From Candidatus Epulonipiscium sp. (GTDB lineage Bacteria > Bacillota_A > Clostridia > Lachnospirales > Cellulosilyticaceae): DNA of 64,000 nucleotides. Where the stretch lies: the NCBI GenBank assembly GCA_012841565.1, contig DUUM01000137.1, positions 33,952 through 97,951 of the forward strand. Direction: 5' to 3'. The notes below the pieces were generated by a model, which saw only the letters and a program-made list of their open reading frames with translations, did no database searches and had not been told where the DNA came from. Positions 18,508 to 29,509 of this stretch are shown in pieces (within the stretch, counting starts at the first letter, position 1; each line of letters begins with the position of its first letter). Position numbers and translations under genes: made by a program.

Positions 18508-19761
18508 TTACAAAAATCCTTTATACGTTCTCATAAGCATCTGTGACTCTAAAGACTTCACAGTCTCAAGTGCTACTCCTACTACAATCAGTAGTGATGT
18601 TCCACCAAAAGTTACTTGCATACCAAAAATCGCTGTAAACACAACCGGTAATGTCGCTATAATCGCTAAGAAAATAGCACCCATAAGTGTAACGTGGGTT
18701 GCAATTTTTGTTAAATGATCAGCTGTTGGTTTCCCTGGTCTTATACCAGGAACAAATCCACCACTTTTTTTCATATTGCTCGCAACTTCAACTGGGTTGA
18801 ATGCAATTGTAGAATAAAAGAATGTAAAAAATAGTATTAACAAAATATATAAAACTGCACCAAATGGTTCAGTCCATTTCAAGTTACTCAGTATTTTTCC
18901 CCACGTGCCACTTGGACTCGCTACAAAAAAGCCTGTGATAATTTCTGGAAATTGAATCATAGACATTGCAAAAATTACTGGAAGTACGCCTGATAAGTTT
19001 ACCTTAATCGGAATATGTGTGGATTGACCACCATATACACGTCTTCCTGTCGTTCTCTTTGCATATTGCACTGGAATTCTTCGTTCTCCTTGAGACATTA
19101 TAACTACGAAAACAATCATTGCAAGGAATAATAGCAATAATATTACTGTTGCTATAGGTTGCTTATACGCTATAAGTACGCCAGCCCCTTGGGGAATCCT
19201 GGAAACAATATTTATAAATATAATTAATGAGATTCCATTACCTAATCCTTTTTCAGTGATTTGTTCACCGACCCACATTACAAGCATGGATCCTGCTACA
19301 AATGAAACAACTGCTAAGGAGTATCCCCATACACTTGTATCACTTAAGACGTTATAATTTCTAAGGGAAAATGTCATTCCCCATGATTGAATTATTGCTA
19401 ATGCTAGTGTGACATATCTAGTGTATTTATCAATAGTCTTTCTACCATCTTCGCCATCTTTAGAAAGCTCTTCTAGTTTCGGAATAGCTATTGTAAGAAG
19501 TTGCATAATAATAGATGCATTAATGTAAGGTCCTACTCCCATTGCAAATAGTGCCATACTCTTAAATGCTCCACCTGACATAGCATCTAATAATCCAAGA
19601 ACATTATTATCCCCTGACATCAGACCTTCAAGTGCACCTGCATTTACACCAGGTACTGGTATATGCGCTCCTAACCTAATTACAGCAAACATCCATAAAG
19701 TAAAGATTATTTTCCTTCTTAGTTCTGGAACTCTCCAAGCATTTTTTAGGGTCTTAAACAC
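18508..19761 (-). CDS. secY: protein translocase channel subunit SecY
   Basis: A 417-residue polytopic protein with ten predicted membrane helices. The opening KIIFTLWMFAVIRLGAHIPVPG, the plug/TM region with YINASIIMQLL, and the loop GERRIPVQYAKR that contacts SecA and the ribosome are all present. It forms the Sec channel with SecE (encoded at 62633-62815). It directly abuts rplO and ends 28 bases before adk. Confidence 0.98.
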   Translation of the reverse strand: MFKTLKNAWRVPELRRKIIFTLWMFAVIRLGAHIPVPGVNAGALEGLMSGDNNVLGLLDAMSGGAFKSMALFAMGVGPYINASIIMQLLTIAIPKLEELSKDGEDGRKTIDKYTRYVTLALAIIQSWGMTFSLRNYNVLSDTSVWGYSLAVVSFVAGSMLVMWVGEQITEKGLGNGISLIIFINIVSRIPQGAGVLIAYKQPIATVILLLLFLAMIVFVVIMSQGERRIPVQYAKRTTGRRVYGGQSTHIPIKVNLSGVLPVIFAMSMIQFPEIITGFFVASPSGTWGKILSNLKWTEPFGAVLYILLILFFTFFYSTIAFNPVEVASNMKKSGGFVPGIRPGKPTADHLTKIATHVTLMGAIFLAIIATLPVVFTAIFGMQVTFGGTSLLIVVGVALETVKSLESQMLMRTYKGFL

Positions 19762-20205
19762 CTACATCACCTCTTCTGCTTTTCCACCTGCAGCTTCGAT
19801 TTTTTCTTTCGCTGATGCACTAAATGCATTTGCCTGTACTACTAATTTTTTGGATATTACTCCGTTGCCAAGGATTTTAACACCATCTCTTGGATTTTTG
19901 ATAATACCCTTTTCGATTAAGGATGCTACTGTTACTGTGCTTCCGTCTTCGAATCTATCTAACATTGATAGGTTAATTCCTATAATGCGTAAACTGTTTC
20001 TATTTGTAAACCCACGTTTTGGTAAACGTCTGTATAAAGGCATTTGTCCACCTTCAAAACCTGGCCTTACACCTCCACCTGAACGAGAGTTTTGTCCATC
20101 GCGACCTCTACCAGCGAATTTTCCGTTACCAGATCCATGTCCTCTACCTACTCTGTATCTAGCTTTTTTGGAGCCTTCTGCTGGGCTTAATTGACTTAGG
20201 TTCAT
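19762..20205 (-). CDS. rplO: 50S ribosomal protein L15
   Basis: A 147-residue protein with the Gly/Arg-rich N-terminus [19 protein letters not shown] and [17 protein letters not shown]. It is an essential late-assembly protein. It directly abuts secY. Confidence 0.98.
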   Translation of the reverse strand: MNLSQLSPAEGSKKARYRVGRGHGSGNGKFAGRGRDGQNSRSGGGVRPGFEGGQMPLYRRLPKRGFTNRNSLRIIGINLSMLDRFEDGSTVTVASLIEKGIIKNPRDGVKILGNGVISKKLVVQANAFSASAKEKIEAAGGKAEEVM

Positions 20206-20235
20206 CTCTTAGGCACCTCCTTTTTAACTTGCTAA

Positions 20236-20421
20236 TTACGCTTCTATTTCTTCAACTTCTACTAAATGTCTTACATGATTTAACATTCCACGGATCGCTA
20301 CATTATCGTCATGAGTTTTTACACTATTAAGTTTTTTCAAACCAAGTGCCTCTATGGTTTTTCTGTGCTTGGGAATTGCCCCGATTGTGGATTTTACAAG
20401 TTTAATTTTTAATTTAACCAC
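20236..20421 (-). CDS. rpmD: 50S ribosomal protein L30
   Basis: A 61-residue protein ([27 protein letters not shown]) of the bacterial short type. It lies between rpsE and rplO, as is standard. Confidence 0.97.
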   Translation of the reverse strand: MVKLKIKLVKSTIGAIPKHRKTIEALGLKKLNSVKTHDDNVAIRGMLNHVRHLVEVEEIEA

Positions 20422-20434
20422 CTGAACATTCCTC

Positions 20435-20947
20435 CTATCCTATAAGCTCTTCTACTGTCTTACCACGTAGTCTTGCTACCACTGAAGGTGTCTTAAGTGT
20501 TTCAAGACCTTCTAATGTTGCATTAACAACGTTTTTCTTGTTATTAGAGCCTAAAGATTTTGTTCTAACATTACGAATACCTGCAAGCTCAAGAACCGCA
20601 CGTACTGGTCCACCAGCTATAACGCCCGTTCCTTCTGCTGCTGGTTTCAAAAGTACTCTAGCACTTCCGAATTCACCAATATTATCATGGTAAATACTAT
20701 CTACTTCATTTCTTTCAATATAAATCAAGTTTTTCTTTGCTGATTCGATGCCTTTATTGATTGCATCTGGAATTTCAGTTGCTTTACCAATACCTACACC
20801 AACATGGCCATTTCCGTCACCAACTACTACCAACGCAGAAAATCTAAAGTTACGTCCACCTTTTACTACTTTTGTAACACGTTTAATTGTAACTACACGT
20901 TCTTGAAGATCCATACTACTTGGATCGATGTTTTGCTTTCTAGACAC
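20435..20947 (-). CDS. rpsE: 30S ribosomal protein S5
   Basis: A 170-residue S5 with the N-terminal double-stranded-RNA-binding region ([29 protein letters not shown]) and the C-terminal domain with [15 protein letters not shown]. It contributes to mRNA entry and decoding accuracy. Confidence 0.98.
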   Translation of the reverse strand: MSRKQNIDPSSMDLQERVVTIKRVTKVVKGGRNFRFSALVVVGDGNGHVGVGIGKATEIPDAINKGIESAKKNLIYIERNEVDSIYHDNIGEFGSARVLLKPAAEGTGVIAGGPVRAVLELAGIRNVRTKSLGSNNKKNVVNATLEGLETLKTPSVVARLRGKTVEELIG

Positions 20948-20965
20948 TGTTAGGTTCCTCCTTTA

Positions 20966-21334
20966 CTAGAATTTTAAACCTGCTTCACGAGCCGCATCTG
21001 CTAGTGATTGGATTCTTCCATGATATATATATCCACCACGATCAAATACTACTTCTTCAATTCCTTTTGCAAGTGCTTTCCTTGCAATTTCTTCACCAAC
21101 AACTTTAGCTGCATTAACATTAGATGTTATATCTACTTTAGCAATAACATCTTTTTCCATTGTAGATGCTGCAACTAATGTATTAGCTTTTTCATCGTCA
21201 ATGATTTGTGCATAGATGTGGTTATTACTTCTATAAACAGCTAGACGTGGTCTCGCAGCTGTTCCTTTTATTTTGTTACGAATACGTCTATGTTTGTTAA
21301 GACGTACCGCTACACGTGATTTCTTTTGGATCAT
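20966..21334 (-). CDS. rplR: 50S ribosomal protein L18
   Basis: A 122-residue 5S-rRNA-binding protein: [21 protein letters not shown], then [15 protein letters not shown], and the end [23 protein letters not shown]. It is complete and typical. Confidence 0.98.
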   Translation of the reverse strand: MIQKKSRVAVRLNKHRRIRNKIKGTAARPRLAVYRSNNHIYAQIIDDEKANTLVAASTMEKDVIAKVDITSNVNAAKVVGEEIARKALAKGIEEVVFDRGGYIYHGRIQSLADAAREAGLKF

Positions 21335-21354
21335 TCTACTTCACCCCTTTGCTA

Positions 21355-21888
21355 TTATTTACCTGTTTTACCTTCTTTACGTCTGATCGTTTCGTCGATG
21401 TATTTGATTCCTTTGCCTTTATAAGGCTCTGGTGGGCGTTTAGCTCTGATTTCAGCAGCAAATTGACCTACATTTTCTTTGCTAATTCCAGATATGGTAA
21501 TATGATTACCTTCTACTACGCTTTCTACACCTTCCGGATCATCCATTTCTACTGGGTGAGAGTATCCTAAAGAAAGTACTAATGTTTTACCTTGTTTTTG
21601 TGCTCTATATCCTACACCGTTGAGTTCCAAGACTTTCTTAAATCCGTCTGCTGTTCCTTCAACCATGTTGGAGATTAATGTTCTTGTAAGACCATGTAAA
21701 GATTTATTTCTCTTTAAATCATTAGGTCTTGTTACAACAACGTTTTCATCTTCAATAGCGATATTCATAGCACTATCAAATTCTTTGGTTAAAGTTCCTT
21801 TTGGCCCTTTAACATTTACTACGTTCCCATTGAGTGTTACTGTTACTCCTGCCGGGATCGCAATTGGTTGCTTACCAATACGTGACAT
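21355..21888 (-). CDS. rplF: 50S ribosomal protein L6
   Basis: A 177-residue protein beginning [17 protein letters not shown], with two similar domains and the C-terminal [27 protein letters not shown]. It lies near the GTPase-associated centre. Confidence 0.98.
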   Translation of the reverse strand: MSRIGKQPIAIPAGVTVTLNGNVVNVKGPKGTLTKEFDSAMNIAIEDENVVVTRPNDLKRNKSLHGLTRTLISNMVEGTADGFKKVLELNGVGYRAQKQGKTLVLSLGYSHPVEMDDPEGVESVVEGNHITISGISKENVGQFAAEIRAKRPPEPYKGKGIKYIDETIRRKEGKTGK

Positions 21889-21917
21889 AGTTGCACCTCC
21901 TTATCCTTCTTCAAATA

Positions 21918-22319
21918 TTACCAGATGAATGCGATAACTTCTCCGCCTACACCTAATTCTCTTGCTTGTTTATCTGTTATTACACCTTTGTTTGTTGATA
22001 TTACTGCTATTCCTAGACCGCCTAATACCTTAGGTAAGTTTTCTGCCTCAGCATACACACGAAGACCTGGCTTAGAAATTCTCTTGATACCAGAAATAAC
22101 TTTTTCATTTTTATCTCGACCATACTTTAATGTAATTCGAAGATTGCTTTTAACACCTTCTCCTACCACCTCAAAGCCTCTAATATATCCTTCACTTAAA
22201 AGAATTTCAGAAATCGATTTTTTCATAATTGATGTTGGAACATCAACCTTATTATGTTTTGCTGTGTTTGCATTTCTGATTCTTGTTAGCATATCTGCAA
22301 TCGGATCGCTCATTGTCAT
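21918..22319 (-). CDS. rpsH: 30S ribosomal protein S8
   Basis: A 133-residue protein beginning [19 protein letters not shown] and ending [15 protein letters not shown], both diagnostic. It binds helix 21 of 16S rRNA and in many bacteria represses the spc operon by binding near rplE. Confidence 0.98.
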   Translation of the reverse strand: MTMSDPIADMLTRIRNANTAKHNKVDVPTSIMKKSISEILLSEGYIRGFEVVGEGVKSNLRITLKYGRDKNEKVISGIKRISKPGLRVYAEAENLPKVLGGLGIAVISTNKGVITDKQARELGVGGEVIAFIW

Positions 22320-22340
22320 GTTATTTACCTCCTTCCTTAA

Positions 22341-22526
22341 TTACCAGCTTGCTTTTTTAACACCTGGAATTTCGCCTTTGTGAGCCAATTCTCTAAAGCA
22401 AATACGGCATATGCCGAATTTCCTAATATAAGCATGTGGACGTCCACAAATACGGCAACGAGTATATTCTTGTGTAGAAAACTTAGCTGGTCTTTGTTGC
22501 TTTATCTTCATAGATTTTTTAGCCAT
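22341..22526 (-). CDS. rpsZ: 30S ribosomal protein S14, zinc type (S14Z)
   Basis: A 61-residue short form with the zinc ribbon CRICGRPH...CRICFRELA (two CxxC pairs), as in Gram-positive S14 type Z. It follows rplE by 12 bases. Confidence 0.97.
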   Translation of the reverse strand: MAKKSMKIKQQRPAKFSTQEYTRCRICGRPHAYIRKFGICRICFRELAHKGEIPGVKKASW

Positions 22527-22537
22527 TGACGCACCTC

Positions 22538-23077
22538 CTATTTTTTAAACGGCATCCCAAACAATCTTAATAGTTCGTGACCTTCTTCGTCTGTTTTTGC
22601 TGTTGTTACTATAATTACATCCATCCCACGAACTTTGTCTATTTTGTCATATTCAATTTCTGGAAAAATAATTTGTTCTTTAATCCCCATTGCATAGTTA
22701 CCACGACCGTCAAATGACTTAGCGCTTACGCCTTGAAAGTCACGAACACGTGGAAGAGCAAGGTTAACTAAACGATCTAGGAATTCATACATTCTTCTAC
22801 CTCTAAGTGTTGTTTTACACCCGATAGACATTCCCTCACGTAATTTAAATGCTGCAACTGACTTTTTAGCTTGTACTGTAACAGCTTTTTGTCCAGTGAT
22901 TAGTTCCATATCTCCTACTGCATTTTCAAGCACTTTAGCATTTTCTTTTGCTTCGCCAACACCCATATTGATAACAATCTTGTCAATTTTAGGCACTTGC
23001 ATTACATTTGTATAGCCAAATTTTGCTTTCATTCCATCTACAACTTCAGTATTATAAAATTCTTTCATTCTTTCCAA
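22538..23077 (-). CDS. rplE: 50S ribosomal protein L5
   Basis: A 179-residue 5S-rRNA-binding protein ([18 protein letters not shown], and [13 protein letters not shown] [15 protein letters not shown] near the end). A TTG at 23077 is the best start because GGAGG lies 9 bases before it; an ATG three codons later is too far from that site. It contacts P-site tRNA from the 50S side. Confidence 0.97.
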   Translation of the reverse strand: MERMKEFYNTEVVDGMKAKFGYTNVMQVPKIDKIVINMGVGEAKENAKVLENAVGDMELITGQKAVTVQAKKSVAAFKLREGMSIGCKTTLRGRRMYEFLDRLVNLALPRVRDFQGVSAKSFDGRGNYAMGIKEQIIFPEIEYDKIDKVRGMDVIIVTTAKTDEEGHELLRLFGMPFKK

Positions 23078-23100
23078 TTTAGCTTACCTCCTTTCGGAAA

Positions 23101-23436
23101 TTAGTCGATTACAACTCGTTGTTTATCAACGATAGCAACGCGCTTCTTTGTTGTTACTCTAACTCCATCTTTTTCTCCAACTACTATATCTACGCCAAGT
23201 CTTACTGGTTTACCGTTATGAAGATACATAACATTTGACACATGAAGGGCTGCTTCTTTTTGAATGATTCCACCCTGACCTTGTGCACCTGGTTTTTGAT
23301 GTTTTGTAATCATATTTACTTTATCTACAATTACACGGCCTTTTTTAGGATCTACTCCCAAAATATTGCCTTCTTTGCCTTTGTCTTTTCCAGCAATTAC
23401 AACTACGCGATCACCTGTTTTAAGTTTTATTTTCAC
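23101..23436 (-). CDS. rplX: 50S ribosomal protein L24
   Basis: A 111-residue protein with the KOW motif (KLKTGDRVVVIAGKDKGKEG) at the N-terminus. It is an assembly initiator of the 50S subunit. It lies between rplN and rplE. Confidence 0.97.
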   Translation of the reverse strand: MKIKLKTGDRVVVIAGKDKGKEGNILGVDPKKGRVIVDKVNMITKHQKPGAQGQGGIIQKEAALHVSNVMYLHNGKPVRLGVDIVVGEKDGVRVTTKKRVAIVDKQRVVID

Positions 23437-23451
23437 AGCTTACACACCTCC

Positions 23452-23820
23452 TTATAGTACTTCTGGAGCAAGTGATAAGATTCTTGTATACTTTTTCTCT
23501 CTTAACTCTCTCGCTACTGGTCCAAAAATACGGGTTCCTCTTGGATTTTGATCTTCTTTTAAAATAACTGCGGCATTGTCATCAAATTTTATATATGATC
23601 CATCTGCTCTTTTCGCACCTTTTTTAGTACGTACAATAACAGCTTTTACAATCTCGCCTTTTTTAACAACACTACCTGGTGTTGCATTTTTAACCGTTGC
23701 AACAATAACATCACCAATACTTGCATATCTTTTCCTGGAACCGCCTAATACACGAATACAAAGTAATTCCTTTGCTCCAGTATTATCAGCTACCTTGACT
23801 CTACTCTCTTGTTGAATCAT
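23452..23820 (-). CDS. rplN: 50S ribosomal protein L14
   Basis: A 122-residue protein starting [18 protein letters not shown] chose the ATG at 23818-23820 because GGAGG lies 9 bases upstream; the three-codon-longer alternative begins with TTG directly against that site. The end has [24 protein letters not shown], typical of L14. Confidence 0.97.
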   Translation of the reverse strand: MIQQESRVKVADNTGAKELLCIRVLGGSRKRYASIGDVIVATVKNATPGSVVKKGEIVKAVIVRTKKGAKRADGSYIKFDDNAAVILKEDQNPRGTRIFGPVARELREKKYTRILSLAPEVL

Positions 23821-23847
23821 GGAAGACAACCTCCTTTCCTAACAAAA

Positions 23848-24105
23848 CTATTTTGCTTTTTCTATAATATCTGTAAGTCTCCAACGTTTAGACTTAGATA
23901 TTGGTCTAGTTTCCATCACGCGTACACGATCACCTATATTGCATTCGTTGTTTTCATCATGTGCATGTAATTTATATGTTCTTCTAATAATTTTTCCATA
24001 AAGAGGATGTTTTACATTGTTTTCAACAGCAACTGTAACTGTTTTATCCATTTTATTACTTGTAACTTTTCCTACTAATGACTTGCGAACACCTTTTACT
24101 ACCAT
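23848..24105 (-). CDS. rpsQ: 30S ribosomal protein S17
   Basis: An 85-residue OB-fold protein with [18 protein letters not shown] and the end [13 protein letters not shown]. It is complete and typical. Confidence 0.97.
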   Translation of the reverse strand: MVVKGVRKSLVGKVTSNKMDKTVTVAVENNVKHPLYGKIIRRTYKLHAHDENNECNIGDRVRVMETRPISKSKRWRLTDIIEKAK

Positions 24106-24127
24106 AATTATTTCTCCTCTCTGTAAC

Positions 24128-24337
24128 TTACGCGTTTACTTTTTGAGTAATAATTGTTTGGATACGCGCAATATTTCTTCTTACTTCTGTAATTCTCGCT
24201 GTATTATCTAACTGATTGGTAGCATTTTGGAATCTCAAGTTAAAGAGCTCTTTCTTTGCACTTACAAGTTCAATTCCTAATTCATCCATAGTTTTTGGTC
24301 TCATTTCTTCCAGAAATACTTTATTTTTCACTACCAT
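24128..24337 (-). CDS. rpmC: 50S ribosomal protein L29
   Basis: A small helical-hairpin protein with [20 protein letters not shown] and [16 protein letters not shown]. The likely start is the ATG at 24337 ([15 protein letters not shown], 69 residues); a GTG two codons later is also possible. Either way the start overlaps the end of rplP. L29 sits at the tunnel exit beside L23. Confidence 0.93.
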   Translation of the reverse strand: MVVKNKVFLEEMRPKTMDELGIELVSAKKELFNLRFQNATNQLDNTARITEVRRNIARIQTIITQKVNA

Positions 24338-24761
24338 CACCATCCATTTCTTGTTCAGCACGAGAAACGATTTTACACTTCATTGGCAATTTGTGCATTG
24401 CAAGTCTAAGGGCTTCCCTAGCTGTTTCTTCGTTTACTCCTGCGATTTCAAACATTACACGGCCAGGCTTTACGACTGCAACCCAGTATTCTGGAGAGCC
24501 TTTACCAGCACCCATCCTTGTTTCAGCTGGTTTTGCTGTTACAGGTTTGTCTGGGAAAATTTTAATCCATACTTTACCGCCACGTTTCATATAACGATTC
24601 ATAGCAATACGTGCAGATTCAATTTGATTTGATCTAACCCAGCTTGGTTCTAAAGCTACGATTCCATACTCACCATAAGTTACTGTGTTTCCTCGGGTAG
24701 CTTGGCCCTTCATACGTCCGCGAAATTGCTTGCGGTACTTTACTCTTTTAGGCATCAACAT
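24321..24761 (-). CDS. rplP: 50S ribosomal protein L16
   Basis: A 146-residue protein starting [19 protein letters not shown]. It contains [18 protein letters not shown], near the A-site tRNA elbow. The start overlaps the rpsC stop in a TAATG junction. Confidence 0.98.
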   Translation of the reverse strand: MLMPKRVKYRKQFRGRMKGQATRGNTVTYGEYGIVALEPSWVRSNQIESARIAMNRYMKRGGKVWIKIFPDKPVTAKPAETRMGAGKGSPEYWVAVVKPGRVMFEIAGVNEETAREALRLAMHKLPMKCKIVSRAEQEMDGDGSEK

Positions 24762-25417
24762 TAGTTATCGCTCCCTTCTACCTTCTTCTGTGGAAGTATT
24801 TCGCCTTTATATGTCCATACTTTCACACCAATTTTACCATAAGTTGTATTCCCTTCAGCGAAACCATATTCGATATCCGCTCTTAGTGTTTGAAGTGGAA
24901 TAGTTCCTTCTGCATAATGCTCATTACGTGCCATCTCTGCTCCGCCTAGACGACCTGAACATGATACTTTAATTCCTTGCACGCCAGATTTCATAGCTCT
25001 TCCCATTGATTGCTTCATAGCACGACGGAAAGATACACGATTTTCTAATTGTAATGCAATATTTTCTGCGATTAATTGAGCGTTAGCTTCTGGGCGTTTC
25101 ACCTCAATAATATTGATCATTACTTTAGCTGCTGACAATTCTTGTACTTCTTTACGAAGTGCTTCTATAGACGTTCCACCCCTACCAATAACAATTCCTG
25201 GTTTGGAGGTATGCACATGAATTCTCATACGTCCTGACATTCTTTCAATTTCAATTTTATAAATACCAGCTGTATATAGCTTGTCTTTAATAAATTTTCT
25301 AATCACATTATCTTCTACAAGATAATCTGCAAAATCAGCGTCATTAGCATACCATCTAGAATTCCAGTCTCTAATAATGCCGACTCTTAATCCGTTTGGA
25401 TTTATTTTCTGTCCCAT
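24761..25417 (-). CDS. rpsC: 30S ribosomal protein S3
   Basis: A 218-residue protein with [20 protein letters not shown], the KH domain core [17 protein letters not shown], and the C-terminal [17 protein letters not shown]. It forms part of the mRNA entry channel. Confidence 0.98.
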   Translation of the reverse strand: MGQKINPNGLRVGIIRDWNSRWYANDADFADYLVEDNVIRKFIKDKLYTAGIYKIEIERMSGRMRIHVHTSKPGIVIGRGGTSIEALRKEVQELSAAKVMINIIEVKRPEANAQLIAENIALQLENRVSFRRAMKQSMGRAMKSGVQGIKVSCSGRLGGAEMARNEHYAEGTIPLQTLRADIEYGFAEGNTTYGKIGVKVWTYKGEILPQKKVEGSDN

Positions 25418-25428
25418 ACCTAACCTCC

Positions 25429-25818
25429 TTATCTCTCATTAAGTACCACTGTGATGTGGCTTGTCTGTTTTTCTATTCTAAATGCACGACCTTGAGCACG
25501 TGCTCTAATACGTTTTAATTTTGGTCCTTGTGTTGCATATGCTTCTTGCACATAAAGATTGCTCATTTCAAGTCCATTATTATTTTCAGCATTAGCAACT
25601 GCAGACTTAACTACTTTTTCGATTACTCTAGCTGCGTTTCTTGGTGTATATGCTAAAATACCAAGTGCTGTAACAACATCTTTACCCTTGATTGTGTCAA
25701 GTACTATTTTAGCTTTTGAACTTGGAACTCTTACAAAAGTTACTTTAGCTCTTGGTCTTGGATCTGCTTGTTCTTCGTTTCTTGCTTGTTTAATCTGGGT
25801 TCTGTGTCCTTTTGCCAT
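25429..25818 (-). CDS. rplV: 50S ribosomal protein L22
   Basis: A 129-residue protein. Its beta-hairpin lines the exit tunnel ([21 protein letters not shown] then [14 protein letters not shown]). No macrolide-type hairpin duplication or deletion is evident. Confidence 0.97.
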   Translation of the reverse strand: MAKGHRTQIKQARNEEQADPRPRAKVTFVRVPSSKAKIVLDTIKGKDVVTALGILAYTPRNAARVIEKVVKSAVANAENNNGLEMSNLYVQEAYATQGPKLKRIRARAQGRAFRIEKQTSHITVVLNER

Positions 25819-25851
25819 GTGAAGAACCTCCTTCCATTGATACTAGTATTA

Positions 25852-26136
25852 TTATCTTACTGAAGATCTTCTTTCAGTGTCTTTTACGTGTCCTCTGTAT
25901 GTTCTTGTTAAGGCAAACTCACCAAACTTGTGCCCTACCATGTCTTCTGTAACATATACAGGTACATGTTTTCTTCCATCATGGATTGCCACTGTGTGAC
26001 CAACCATACTAGGGAAGATTGTAGAACGACGAGACCATGATTTAATTACCTTTTTTTCGCCCGCTGCATTCATTGCTTCTATTTTATTTAACAAGCTTTT
26101 ATCTGCAAAGGGTCCTTTTTTTAAGGATCGAGCCAT
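25852..26136 (-). CDS. rpsS: 30S ribosomal protein S19
   Basis: A 94-residue protein starting [20 protein letters not shown]. The ATG at 26134-26136 is preceded by GGAGG at 7 bases; an upstream in-frame start six codons earlier would overlap that site. The end [13 protein letters not shown] is typical. Confidence 0.98.
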   Translation of the reverse strand: MARSLKKGPFADKSLLNKIEAMNAAGEKKVIKSWSRRSTIFPSMVGHTVAIHDGRKHVPVYVTEDMVGHKFGEFALTRTYRGHVKDTERRSSVR

Positions 26137-26162
26137 TAGGATGCCTCCTTTCAATTATAAAA

Positions 26163-26996
26163 CTATTTTTGTTTACGAGTACGAATAATATATTGACTAG
26201 ATTGTTTATTTTTCTTTCTTGTCTTGTAACCAAGAGCTGGCTTGCCCCATGGTGTACGTGGACTTGGCATACCGATTCCTGTTTTACCTTCACCACCACC
26301 GTGTGGGTGATCGTTAGGGTTCATTACAGAACCACGAACTGTTGGGCGAATTCCCATATGACGCTTACGGCCCGCTTTACCTATTGTAATAAGTTCATGC
26401 TCAATATTTCCAATTTGACCCATTGTTGCACGGCAATTAATTGGTAACAGTCTAGTTTCTCCAGATGGTAATTTTACTGTTGCATATTTACCCTCTTTAG
26501 CCATTAACTGTGCTGACATACCTGCTGAACGAGCCAGTTGTCCACCCTTGCCTGGTTTCATTTCGATATTGTGAATTGTACTACCAACTGGCATATCTTT
26601 CATTTCTAATGAGTTACCGATACGAATCTCCGCACCTGCACCGCTCATTAATTTATCGCCAACTTTAAGTTTTACTGGAGCAAGTATATATCTTTTCTCT
26701 CCATCTGCGTAATGTAGAAGTGCAATACGTGCTGTCCTGTTCGGATCATACTCGATAGTTGCTACTGTTGCAGGTATTCCATCTTTATTACGTTTGAAAT
26801 CAATAATTCTATATTTAATTTTAGCACCGCCACCACGATGACGAACTGTGATTCTACCTTGATCATTTCTTCCTGAATATTTGTTAAGTGAAACCACTAA
26901 AGATTTTTCTGGCTTACTCGTTGTGATTTCTTCAAATGAGGAAGATGTCATATGCCTCCTTGAAGGGGTATATGGTTTGTATTTTTTAATACTCAT
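26163..26996 (-). CDS. rplB: 50S ribosomal protein L2
   Basis: A 277-residue protein beginning [20 protein letters not shown]. The start at 26996 has GGAG upstream; an in-frame ATG 14 codons earlier has none. The peptidyl-transferase-proximal segment [16 protein letters not shown] with its conserved His is intact. Confidence 0.98.
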   Translation of the reverse strand: MSIKKYKPYTPSRRHMTSSSFEEITTSKPEKSLVVSLNKYSGRNDQGRITVRHRGGGAKIKYRIIDFKRNKDGIPATVATIEYDPNRTARIALLHYADGEKRYILAPVKLKVGDKLMSGAGAEIRIGNSLEMKDMPVGSTIHNIEMKPGKGGQLARSAGMSAQLMAKEGKYATVKLPSGETRLLPINCRATMGQIGNIEHELITIGKAGRKRHMGIRPTVRGSVMNPNDHPHGGGEGKTGIGMPSPRTPWGKPALGYKTRKKNKQSSQYIIRTRKQK

Positions 26997-27064
26997 CTTT
27001 GTCACTCCTTTCGAACTTTTGAATTCTTGCACACACATCCGTGTGTTTCATCTTTTCTATTTAA

Positions 27065-27364
27065 CTACATTCCTTGGAAAAAGTCAATGTCATTACTTGA
27101 TTCTGCCAGTTTTACAATCGCTTTTTTAACTTTTGCTGTTTTTCCAGCTGTTCTTCCACGACGCTTCAACTTACCTTCAAGGTTCATTGTGTTAACCTTT
27201 TCAACTGTAACACCGTCAAACATTTTCTCTACTGCTTCTTTAATTTGCACTTTAGTTGCAGTTGGATGTACTTGGAATGTGTATTTTTTAGCTGACATTT
27301 CATTCATACTTTTTTCTGTAATTACAGGTTTCAAAATAACATCATAATATTGAATATTTGCCAT
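27065..27364 (-). CDS. rplW: 50S ribosomal protein L23
   Basis: A 99-residue protein with ILKPVITEKSMNEMSAKKYTF and VNTMNLEGKLKRRGRTAGK. It docks trigger factor and SRP at the tunnel exit. The start overlaps the rplD stop by one base. Confidence 0.97.
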   Translation of the reverse strand: MANIQYYDVILKPVITEKSMNEMSAKKYTFQVHPTATKVQIKEAVEKMFDGVTVEKVNTMNLEGKLKRRGRTAGKTAKVKKAIVKLAESSNDIDFFQGM

Positions 27365-27984
27365 TATGCGTACACCTCCTCAATTTTGCTTAACGCTTCT
27401 TTTGTTACTACGAAAGTATCATATTTAAGGATATCATATACGCTAATATTATTAACTGCTGAAGCTTTTACCCCTGGGATATTGCGAGCTGATAATGCAA
27501 TGTTTTTTGTTTCTCCCTCAGAGATTATTAAAGCTTTCTTTAGTTTAAACTTATCAAGTACATTTTTCATTGATTTCGTCTTAACTTCTGGGAAATTAAG
27601 TTCATCAATTACAATAAATTTGCTTTCGTTTACTCTACTTGCTAGAGCTGACTTAAGTGCAAGTCTTCTTTCTTTCTTGTTTGTCTTGAAAGAATAGTCT
27701 CTTGGTTTTGGAGCAAATACGATACCACCACCTGTCCACTGTGGTGCACGCGTTGATCCTTGTCTTGCTCTACCTGTTCCTTTTTGTTTCCATGGTTTTC
27801 TTCCACCACCACGTACTTCAGCACGGGTTTTTGCGCTTTGTGTTCCTTGACGCATATTAGCAAGATGTGAAATTACTGCTGTATGAACTAAATGTTCTTT
27901 CACTTCTACACCAAAAATGGAATCCATTAAATCTATTTCTCCAATTTGTTCTGCATTCATATTATATAAAGCAACTTTTGCCAT
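27364..27984 (-). CDS. rplD: 50S ribosomal protein L4
   Basis: A 206-residue protein starting MAKVALYNMNAEQIGEIDL at 27984, with GGAGG upstream. A seven-codon-longer start overlaps that site. The tunnel loop GGRKPWKQKGTGRARQGS is intact. In some bacteria L4 regulates the S10 operon. Confidence 0.97.
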   Translation of the reverse strand: MAKVALYNMNAEQIGEIDLMDSIFGVEVKEHLVHTAVISHLANMRQGTQSAKTRAEVRGGGRKPWKQKGTGRARQGSTRAPQWTGGGIVFAPKPRDYSFKTNKKERRLALKSALASRVNESKFIVIDELNFPEVKTKSMKNVLDKFKLKKALIISEGETKNIALSARNIPGVKASAVNNISVYDILKYDTFVVTKEALSKIEEVYA

Positions 27985-28011
27985 TGTTTTTCCTCCTTTC
28001 CTCACCTATCG

Positions 28012-28641
28012 TTAAGCTTTAACACTGTTTTTAATTGTGAGCACTGATTTCCTTGGTCCTGGTACTGCACCTTTAACAAGTATTAAGTTTTTTTCTACAT
28101 CTATACGTACAACCTCAAGGTTTTGTACTGTGATTTTCTCTGCACCCATGTGACTTGCAAGTCCCATACCTTTAAATACTTTACCTGGGTATGATGCTTG
28201 TCCTCTTGATCCAGCACTTCTATGATGTCTTGAACCGTGACTATTAGGTCCTGTTTTAAAGCCATATTTCTTAATAGCTCCTTGGAAACCTTTACCTTTT
28301 GAAACACCAGTTACATCAATTTTATCTCCTGCTGCAAATAAATCAGCTTTAATTTCTTGTCCAACTTCATATGCTGAAATGTCTTCTAAGCGGAATTCTT
28401 TTAGATGTCTCTTAAATGGTACGTCTGACTTTTTGAAATGTCCTTGTGTTGGTTGATTTGTATGTTTGGCTTTCGCATCAACAAAACCTACTTGGATTGC
28501 TTCATATCCGTCATTGTCCATTGTTTTCTTTTGCACTACTACGCAAGGCCCTGCTTCTAATACCGTTACTGGTATTAAGTTTGCATTTTCATCAAAGATT
28601 TGTGTCATCCCGATTTTCTTAGCCATAATTGCTTTTATCAT
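28012..28641 (-). CDS. rplC: 50S ribosomal protein L3
   Basis: A 209-residue protein with [11 protein letters not shown] at the start, [19 protein letters not shown], and [14 protein letters not shown] near the peptidyl-transferase centre. An 86-base gap with two small hairpins (GACG/CGTC and GATTGC/GCAATC) separates it from rpsJ. Confidence 0.98.
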   Translation of the reverse strand: MIKAIMAKKIGMTQIFDENANLIPVTVLEAGPCVVVQKKTMDNDGYEAIQVGFVDAKAKHTNQPTQGHFKKSDVPFKRHLKEFRLEDISAYEVGQEIKADLFAAGDKIDVTGVSKGKGFQGAIKKYGFKTGPNSHGSRHHRSAGSRGQASYPGKVFKGMGLASHMGAEKITVQNLEVVRIDVEKNLILVKGAVPGPRKSVLTIKNSVKA

Positions 28642-28727
28642 TCCTTACACCTCCTAAGATCTACAGCGGATTGCCCTTAAGCAATCATTCTAGACGACGT
28701 TATATTACCGTCCTCATCATTTCCTTA

Positions 28728-29036
28728 TTATCTCAAATCTACTTTAATATCCACACCGGCTGGCAAATCAAGTCTTCTTAATGCATCTGCAGCTTTAGGT
28801 GTTACCTCAAGATCAATCAATCTTTTGTGAGTTCGCATTTCGAATTGCTCACGTGCATCTTTGTATTTATGCACTGCACGAAGTACTGTAATAATTTCTT
28901 TCTTTGTAGGTAATGGAATCGGCCCACTAGATTTAGCACCAGTTTTCTTTGCAGTTTCAATAATTTGAGCTGCTGATTGATCGATAAGATTGTGATCATA
29001 CGCTCTTAACGTAATCCTCATTTTTTGGCTAGTCAT
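28728..29036 (-). CDS. rpsJ: 30S ribosomal protein S10
   Basis: A 102-residue protein starting [20 protein letters not shown] chose 29036 because GGGAGGGG lies upstream and the family begins here; an earlier start 14 codons upstream would read through that site. S10 (NusE) also works in transcription antitermination. It is the first gene of the S10-spc-alpha superoperon, preceded by a leader of about 260 bases. Confidence 0.98.
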   Translation of the reverse strand: MTSQKMRITLRAYDHNLIDQSAAQIIETAKKTGAKSSGPIPLPTKKEIITVLRAVHKYKDAREQFEMRTHKRLIDLEVTPKAADALRRLDLPAGVDIKVDLR

Positions 29037-29300
29037 AAAAAAAGTCCCCTCCCTTTCGCACTTTTTAGAAAGCAGCACGACTAGTGGCGACTGTACACTC
29101 TACCGGGTGTTTCTTATCTAAACAAGCTTAAACATGCACAACTTGGTGCAATATACGTCATAAAATATAACATAGCTTGAATAATCCCTTTAAGTACAGT
29201 GACCTCATCGTCTGGTTTCATGAACCGGACATTGCTCGGCAGAAATTCCCCTATTACTAGGTGGCAACCTCCTGCGTCATGGCTCTCAATGTCACAACAT
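29037..29300 (-). ncRNA. structured leader of the S10 operon
   Basis: Between the promoter (29305-29333) and rpsJ is a leader of about 260 bases. Its first half can close with a 7-bp stem (29287-29293 pairing with 29228-29234, GACATTG/CAATGTC) that encloses a smaller AGGT/ACCT hairpin at 29259-29270. GGTT/AACC, GCAC/GTGC and ACAC/GTGT hairpins follow. This suggests regulation of the operon, possibly by a ribosomal protein. I cannot assign it to a named RNA family. There is no ORF of note in this gene-free stretch. Confidence 0.45.
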
Positions 29301-29304
29301 ACCT

Positions 29305-29333
29305 ATTATACATGATAAAAATGTAAAGCACAA
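29305..29333 (-). promoter_or_regulatory. promoter of the S10 operon
   Basis: A perfect TATAAT (29305-29310) 17 bases from TTGTGC (29328-29333) on the minus strand. The -35 is weak, but the -10 and the position before rpsJ support it. Confidence 0.6.
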
Positions 29334-29430
29334 GTCTTTTTCAAACATTATTTCATTCCATATTAATCCATTTTTATACCTTTTTATTTAATACTTTCCT
29401 CACCCTTACAAGCCTATAATTTACGATTAA

Positions 29431-29459
29431 TTGACGATTTTATTATAAAGAGTTAAACT
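29431..29459 (+). promoter_or_regulatory. promoter of the methyltransferase gene
   Basis: TTGACG (29431-29436), a 17-base spacer and TAAACT (29454-29459). A TATAAT at 29474-29479 without a matching -35 is the alternative. Confidence 0.45.
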
Positions 29460-29509
29460 GTAACTACAAATATTATAATACTAAAATCAATTAAAAGCGA
29501 GGAATTAAA

